Source of the DNA: Lysobacteraceae bacterium
GTDB taxonomy: Bacteria > Pseudomonadota > Gammaproteobacteria > Xanthomonadales > Xanthomonadaceae
Direction: 5' to 3'
DNA: 11,020 nt
Assembly (NCBI GenBank): GCA_003449515.1
Contig: DMHI01000063.1
Span: forward strand, 1-11,020
Shown here: piece after piece, positions 8,981 through 11,020 of the stretch
How positions within the stretch are numbered: the first letter of the stretch is position 1
How the letters are laid out: each line of letters opens with the position of its first letter
Notes under the pieces: model-generated
Database searches by the model: none
Told to the model about the DNA's origin: nothing
The model's input: only the letters and a program-made list of their open reading frames with translations
Position numbers and translations under genes: made by a program

Positions 8981-9193
8981 CCGGTCCGAACACCGGGTCA
9001 GGGAGTCATCACCAAGGCGCAGGTCGAGGCGTGGAGTCGTCTCCGCAACGCCGCGATGCACGGCGAGATGGTCCTCCCGTGGTCGGATCAGGAGCAGGAG
9101 ACTCGCATCGGCCACCTCATCGAGCTGACGCATGGCGTCAGCAGGGCCTACATCGCGCGCGAACTGGTGAAGCTGAACGGGCGCGGGACGTAA
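8981..9193 (+). pseudogene. C-terminal remnant of a HEPN-like protein
   Basis: Between a TGA at 8978-8980 and the TAA at 9191 is an open frame without a usable start. From 9005 it reads like true protein: KAQVEAWSRLRNAAMHGEMV, then PWSDQEQETRIGHLIELTHG and a helical end. RNAAMH matches the Rx4-6H motif of HEPN ribonuclease domains, typically a C-terminal helical module in defence proteins (for example ApeA-type). The only ATG (9056) falls after the arginine of that motif, so a product from it would lack the active residue. The region 8876-8980 holds nothing I can read as its missing N-terminal part. I see the motif; the HEPN call is by pattern, and the parent family is not certain. Confidence 0.5.
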
Positions 9194-9262
9194 CGAGCGA
9201 GTACAGATACCCCAGCGTTTCGTTGCAGATGAAAGCCCCATGCTCTCAAGATGTCTTCCGAG

Positions 9263-9280
9263 GCACTCATTCGTAAGTGC
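9263..9280. repeat. short inverted repeat before the fic promoter
   Basis: GCACT (9263-9267) and AGTGC (9276-9280) are perfect inverted arms with an 8-bp spacer. They end directly at the -35 hexamer of the fic promoter candidate, a normal place for an operator. Arms are short, so chance is possible. Confidence 0.3.
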
Positions 9281-9310
9281 TTGTCATTAAAGCGGTATCC
9301 GGTCTAGATT
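9281..9310 (+). promoter_or_regulatory. sigma-70-like promoter of fic
   Basis: TTGTCA (9281-9286, five of six to consensus) and TAGATT (9305-9310, four of six) are separated by 18 bp in a locally AT-rich stretch. Expected transcript start is about 9317, giving a leader of about 33 bases before the ATG at 9350. This is the best promoter in the 156-bp gap between the HEPN remnant and fic. Confidence 0.55.
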
Positions 9311-9349
9311 GAGGATCCTTCACTGAGCCATCGAAGATCTCGGCTTGCC

Positions 9350-10531
9350 ATGGCCCACTTCATTCACCACGACCTGCGCCTGCTGAACCCTGCGTTCAGC
9401 TCACCGCTGCTGGATGTGCTCACCGACCTCGAGCACCTGCGCAGGATCCAGCTTCAGGGCACGACCCCGCTTCCGGTCTTCCTGCAGCTCAAGCGGGTGT
9501 TCCACCTGCTGGAAAGTCTGGCCTCGGCCCGGATCGAGGGGAACCACACCACCTTGGCCGACTACGTGGATGCGACCGTGGCGCCCACCGAGCGCCGCAG
9601 CGATCCGCTCCAAGAAATCGACAACATCGATGCCGCAATGGACGCCATCGAGGCCGCCACCGAGCCGGGCGGAGAGATCACCGAGCACCTGCTGCGCGGG
9701 CTGCATGCCAAGACCGTCGATGGATTGATACGCGAGGGCGACCGCACGCCCGGCGCCTATCGTCTCGGCAGGGTGCAGATCGCGAAGTCCGAGCACCTGC
9801 CGCCCGAGGCGATCGAGGTGCCGCGCTACATGGCCGAGCTCGTCGCGTTCATCAACGAAGCCCACCCGCCGAAGTACGACCTGATGAAGGTGGCGCTGGC
9901 CCATCACCGCTTTGCTTGGGTGCATCCCTTCAGTAACGGCAATGGTCGCGTGGTGCGACTGCTCACCTACGCCCTGCTGCTGAAGTTCGGTTTCCAGGTC
10001 AGCGTGCGCCAGGGGCAAATCGGCCGCCTGCTCAATCCGGCCGCCGTGTTCTGTGCCGATCGCGAGCGCTACTACGCGATGCTCTCGCAGGCCGACACCG
10101 GCACGGATGAAGGCCTCGAGGCGTGGTGCACCTACGTGCTCACAGGCATCCGCGATGAGCTTGCCAAGGTTGACCGGCTGGCCGACTACGCTTACCTGCA
10201 GGCCCAGGTGCTGCTGCCGGCCGTGGCTTACGCGCGCGAGCGGCAGCTCGTCACTCCGCAGGAGGCGTCGGTGCTCGTGGCCACGGTGCGCGCCGGCGTG
10301 ATCAAGGCTGGCGATCTGGAGAACGTGCTGCCCGGGCTTTCGGCCCATCAGCGCACGTATCAAATCCGCAAACTGGTTGATGCGGGCATGCTGCAGCCGA
10401 TTCGGCCCAATGCGCGCCAGTACTCGATCGGCTTCAGCCACAACCTGCTGCTTCGCGGCGTGGTGAAGGCGCTGACGACGCAGGGCTTCATCCCGCCAGC
10501 CCTGGCAGCGCCAGCGGGAGCAGCAACATGA
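9350..10531 (+). CDS. fic: Fic-domain protein, class II (N-terminal inhibitory helix)
   Basis: A 393-residue protein expected to transfer AMP (or another nucleotide part) from ATP onto hydroxyls of target proteins in the cytoplasm. The Fic motif is complete and canonical, HPFSNGNGR, with catalytic His192 and Arg200; the PGAYR flap segment (134-138) is upstream. An inhibitory motif (S/T)xxxE(G/N) occurs as Ser59-Ala-Arg-Ile-Glu63-Gly64, placing it in class II, in which Glu63 would block productive ATP binding. The C-terminal part (about 290-360) looks like a winged helix (SAHQRTYQIRKLVDAGML). Start ATG 9350 lacks a clear ribosome site but gives the normal N-terminus (Fic_N/DUF4172-like). The stop overlaps the ATG of an hsdR remnant (ATGA), so fic was translated together with a type I restriction gene. 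Codon use is less GC-extreme than in the core genes. Target unknown. Confidence 0.92.
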   Translation: MAHFIHHDLRLLNPAFSSPLLDVLTDLEHLRRIQLQGTTPLPVFLQLKRVFHLLESLASARIEGNHTTLADYVDATVAPTERRSDPLQEIDNIDAAMDAIEAATEPGGEITEHLLRGLHAKTVDGLIREGDRTPGAYRLGRVQIAKSEHLPPEAIEVPRYMAELVAFINEAHPPKYDLMKVALAHHRFAWVHPFSNGNGRVVRLLTYALLLKFGFQVSVRQGQIGRLLNPAAVFCADRERYYAMLSQADTGTDEGLEAWCTYVLTGIRDELAKVDRLADYAYLQAQVLLPAVAYARERQLVTPQEASVLVATVRAGVIKAGDLENVLPGLSAHQRTYQIRKLVDAGMLQPIRPNARQYSIGFSHNLLLRGVVKALTTQGFIPPALAAPAGAAT

Positions 10532-10741
10532 CTGTCGTCGGCCAGCCCGAGCGCGCTACCCAGAAGCGTGTCATCACGCTTGAAGCTGGCAATCGAAGAC
10601 ACCCTCGACATCCTGCCGGAACCCTATGGCCGGCAGCTCTTCGCCAAGAAGTGTTCAGCGGTTTTCGAGCACGTCTACGAGAGCTATCCGGAGAGAGACG
10701 TCAGTGTCTATCGCGCAGCCGGGAGCCCGCGTTTCTCCTGA
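10528..10741 (+). pseudogene. hsdR: internally deleted hsdR (type I restriction subunit), only both ends left
   Basis: The ATG at 10528 overlaps the fic stop (ATGA). Its first codons read MTVVGQPERATQKRVITL, the usual beginning of HsdR proteins. After about 10580 that frame turns to arginine/proline-rich nonsense, while the +1 frame gives good protein from 10583: KLAIEDTLDILPEPYG, then QLFAKKCSAVFEHVYESYPE, to a TGA at 10739-10741. This resembles the last ~50 residues of HsdR (KC.AVFEHVYESY). The intact protein is around 1000 residues, so the nuclease and translocase domains are gone, and the junction shifts the frame. A 102-residue out-of-frame product running to 10836 could still be translated. 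Identification is from memory of family ends, without a search. Confidence 0.65.
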
Positions 10742-10796
10742 CCTGTACCGCAGGAGCGCCGCGAAAGCCGTGTTGCCGCACGCGGGGCTGGTCACA

Positions 10797-10889
10797 GACA
10801 TGCTTGGGTCGGTTCCATTTTCCGACCCCGGCATGAGGAGTGTGAGGGTCGCTGGGGATAGATCGGATTCCTACCGACGTGCTTGGGTC
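10797..10889 (+). repeat. imperfect direct repeat GAC(A/G)TGCTTGGGTC
   Basis: The 14-mer at 10797-10810 recurs at 10876-10889 with 13 identities, 79 bp apart; both are followed by T-rich sequence. They may be relics of a mobile-element end or two binding sites. Confidence 0.5.
10806..10828. repeat. perfect hairpin GGGTCGG / CCGACCC
   Basis: Seven-base arms at 10806-10812 and 10822-10828 enclose the loop TTCCATTTT. There is no T-run on either side, so it is not a standard terminator. It overlaps the first copy of the direct repeat. Possible transposon-end relic or operator. Confidence 0.45.
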
Positions 10890-10892
10890 ACT

Positions 10893-10910
10893 TTCAATCG
10901 CGCGATTGAA
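10893..10910. repeat. perfect 18-bp palindrome
   Basis: TTCAATCGCGCGATTGAA is identical to its reverse complement over all 18 bases, centred between 10901 and 10902. It begins four bases after the second copy of the direct repeat. Such symmetry suggests a dimer-binding site (operator or recombinase site). Confidence 0.6.
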
Positions 10911-10927
10911 TTCGGCTATCCGATTTG

Positions 10928-10956
10928 GGCACAGAAGTGGCACAGGACTGTCACAG
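10928..10956 (+). repeat. CACAG repeats
   Basis: GGCACAG occurs at 10928-10934 and 10939-10945 (11-bp period, one helical turn), with a third partial unit GTCACAG at 10950-10956 at the same 11-bp phase. Regular phasing suits protein binding on one DNA face, but the units are short. Confidence 0.35.
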
Positions 10957-10995
10957 CGCACCCGTCGAAGGCTCTCAACCCCGAACGGCAAGCAC

Positions 10996-11018
10996 AAAAA
11001 AACCCGCAGAAATGCGGG
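10996..11018 (-). terminator. Rho-independent terminator of a gene beyond the right edge
   Basis: On the minus strand CCCGCA (11018-11013), loop TTTC, and TGCGGG (11008-11003) are followed by seven T (11002-10996): a compact stem of six GC-rich pairs with a U-run. It ends transcription entering from the right, so a minus-strand gene, possibly a tRNA, should end just past 11020. Confidence 0.85.
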
Positions 11019-11020
11019 GT

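Larger units (their letters stand above)
10742..11020. other. gene-free island end with repeats, reaching a terminator
   Basis: No reading frame in these 279 bases looks like protein on either strand. The stretch holds the hairpin at 10806-10828, a direct repeat at 10797/10876, a perfect palindrome at 10893-10910, repeated CACAG units at 10928-10956 and the terminator at 10996-11018, and is locally AT-richer than the core. This is the make-up of a mobile-element or island boundary, but no integrase or transposase is visible. Confidence 0.45.

Noticed and set aside
8876..9241. 121-codon minus-strand frame over the HEPN remnant
   Set aside because: No recognisable motif; the plus strand carries the protein-like sequence.
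9401..10441. 346-codon minus-strand frame opposite fic
   Set aside because: Antisense shadow; the Fic motif and inhibitory helix on the plus strand settle the coding strand.
10701..10997. 98-codon minus-strand frame at the right end
   Set aside because: It runs across the palindrome, hairpin and hsdR tail, with no ribosome site or family resemblance.

Overview
The window reads as chromosomal DNA of a GC-rich gammaproteobacterium, most likely a Xanthomonadales/Lysobacterales relative. The inference rests on very high GC, a TonB-dependent receptor starting its mature part with a VTAQKREQ-type segment, a DUF2058 (YaiL-type) gene, and hemN with an FNR/ANR-like site. No marker settles the species.

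Left part (1-8018) is ordinary core DNA. Three genes lie on the minus strand: a TonB-dependent receptor, an alpha/beta hydrolase and a QueD-like pterin synthase cut by the window edge. Divergent from the receptor is a large Tat-exported PhoD-family phosphatase/phosphodiesterase. It converges on, and overlaps by 40 bp, a DUF2058 gene lying downstream of hemN (oxygen-independent coproporphyrinogen III dehydrogenase) on the minus strand. Upstream of hemN is a near-consensus FNR/ANR box placed so that transcription should begin almost at the start codon.

Right part (about 8045-11020) looks like a decaying defence/toxin island, visibly less GC-rich. In order it holds a short unrecognised reading frame, an intact MazE/MazF-type toxin-antitoxin pair with translational coupling, and the tail of a HEPN-like protein that has lost its front. 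Then come an intact class II Fic AMP-transferase-type gene with its own promoter, and, overlapping the Fic stop codon, an hsdR (type I restriction subunit) reduced to its first ~18 and last ~50 codons. The final ~280 bp carry no gene but are dense in small symmetric elements: a 7-bp-arm hairpin, a direct repeat, a perfect 18-bp palindrome and CACAG repeats. They end in a strong minus-strand terminator belonging to a gene beyond the right edge.

How the parts relate: the receptor and PhoD may form an outer-membrane uptake plus periplasmic phosphoester-cleavage pair (inferred only from divergent placement). HemN would serve haem synthesis at low oxygen. The island appears to be the remains of a type I restriction locus with an associated Fic gene, next to a HEPN remnant, in which only the toxin-type modules (MazEF, Fic) stay intact.
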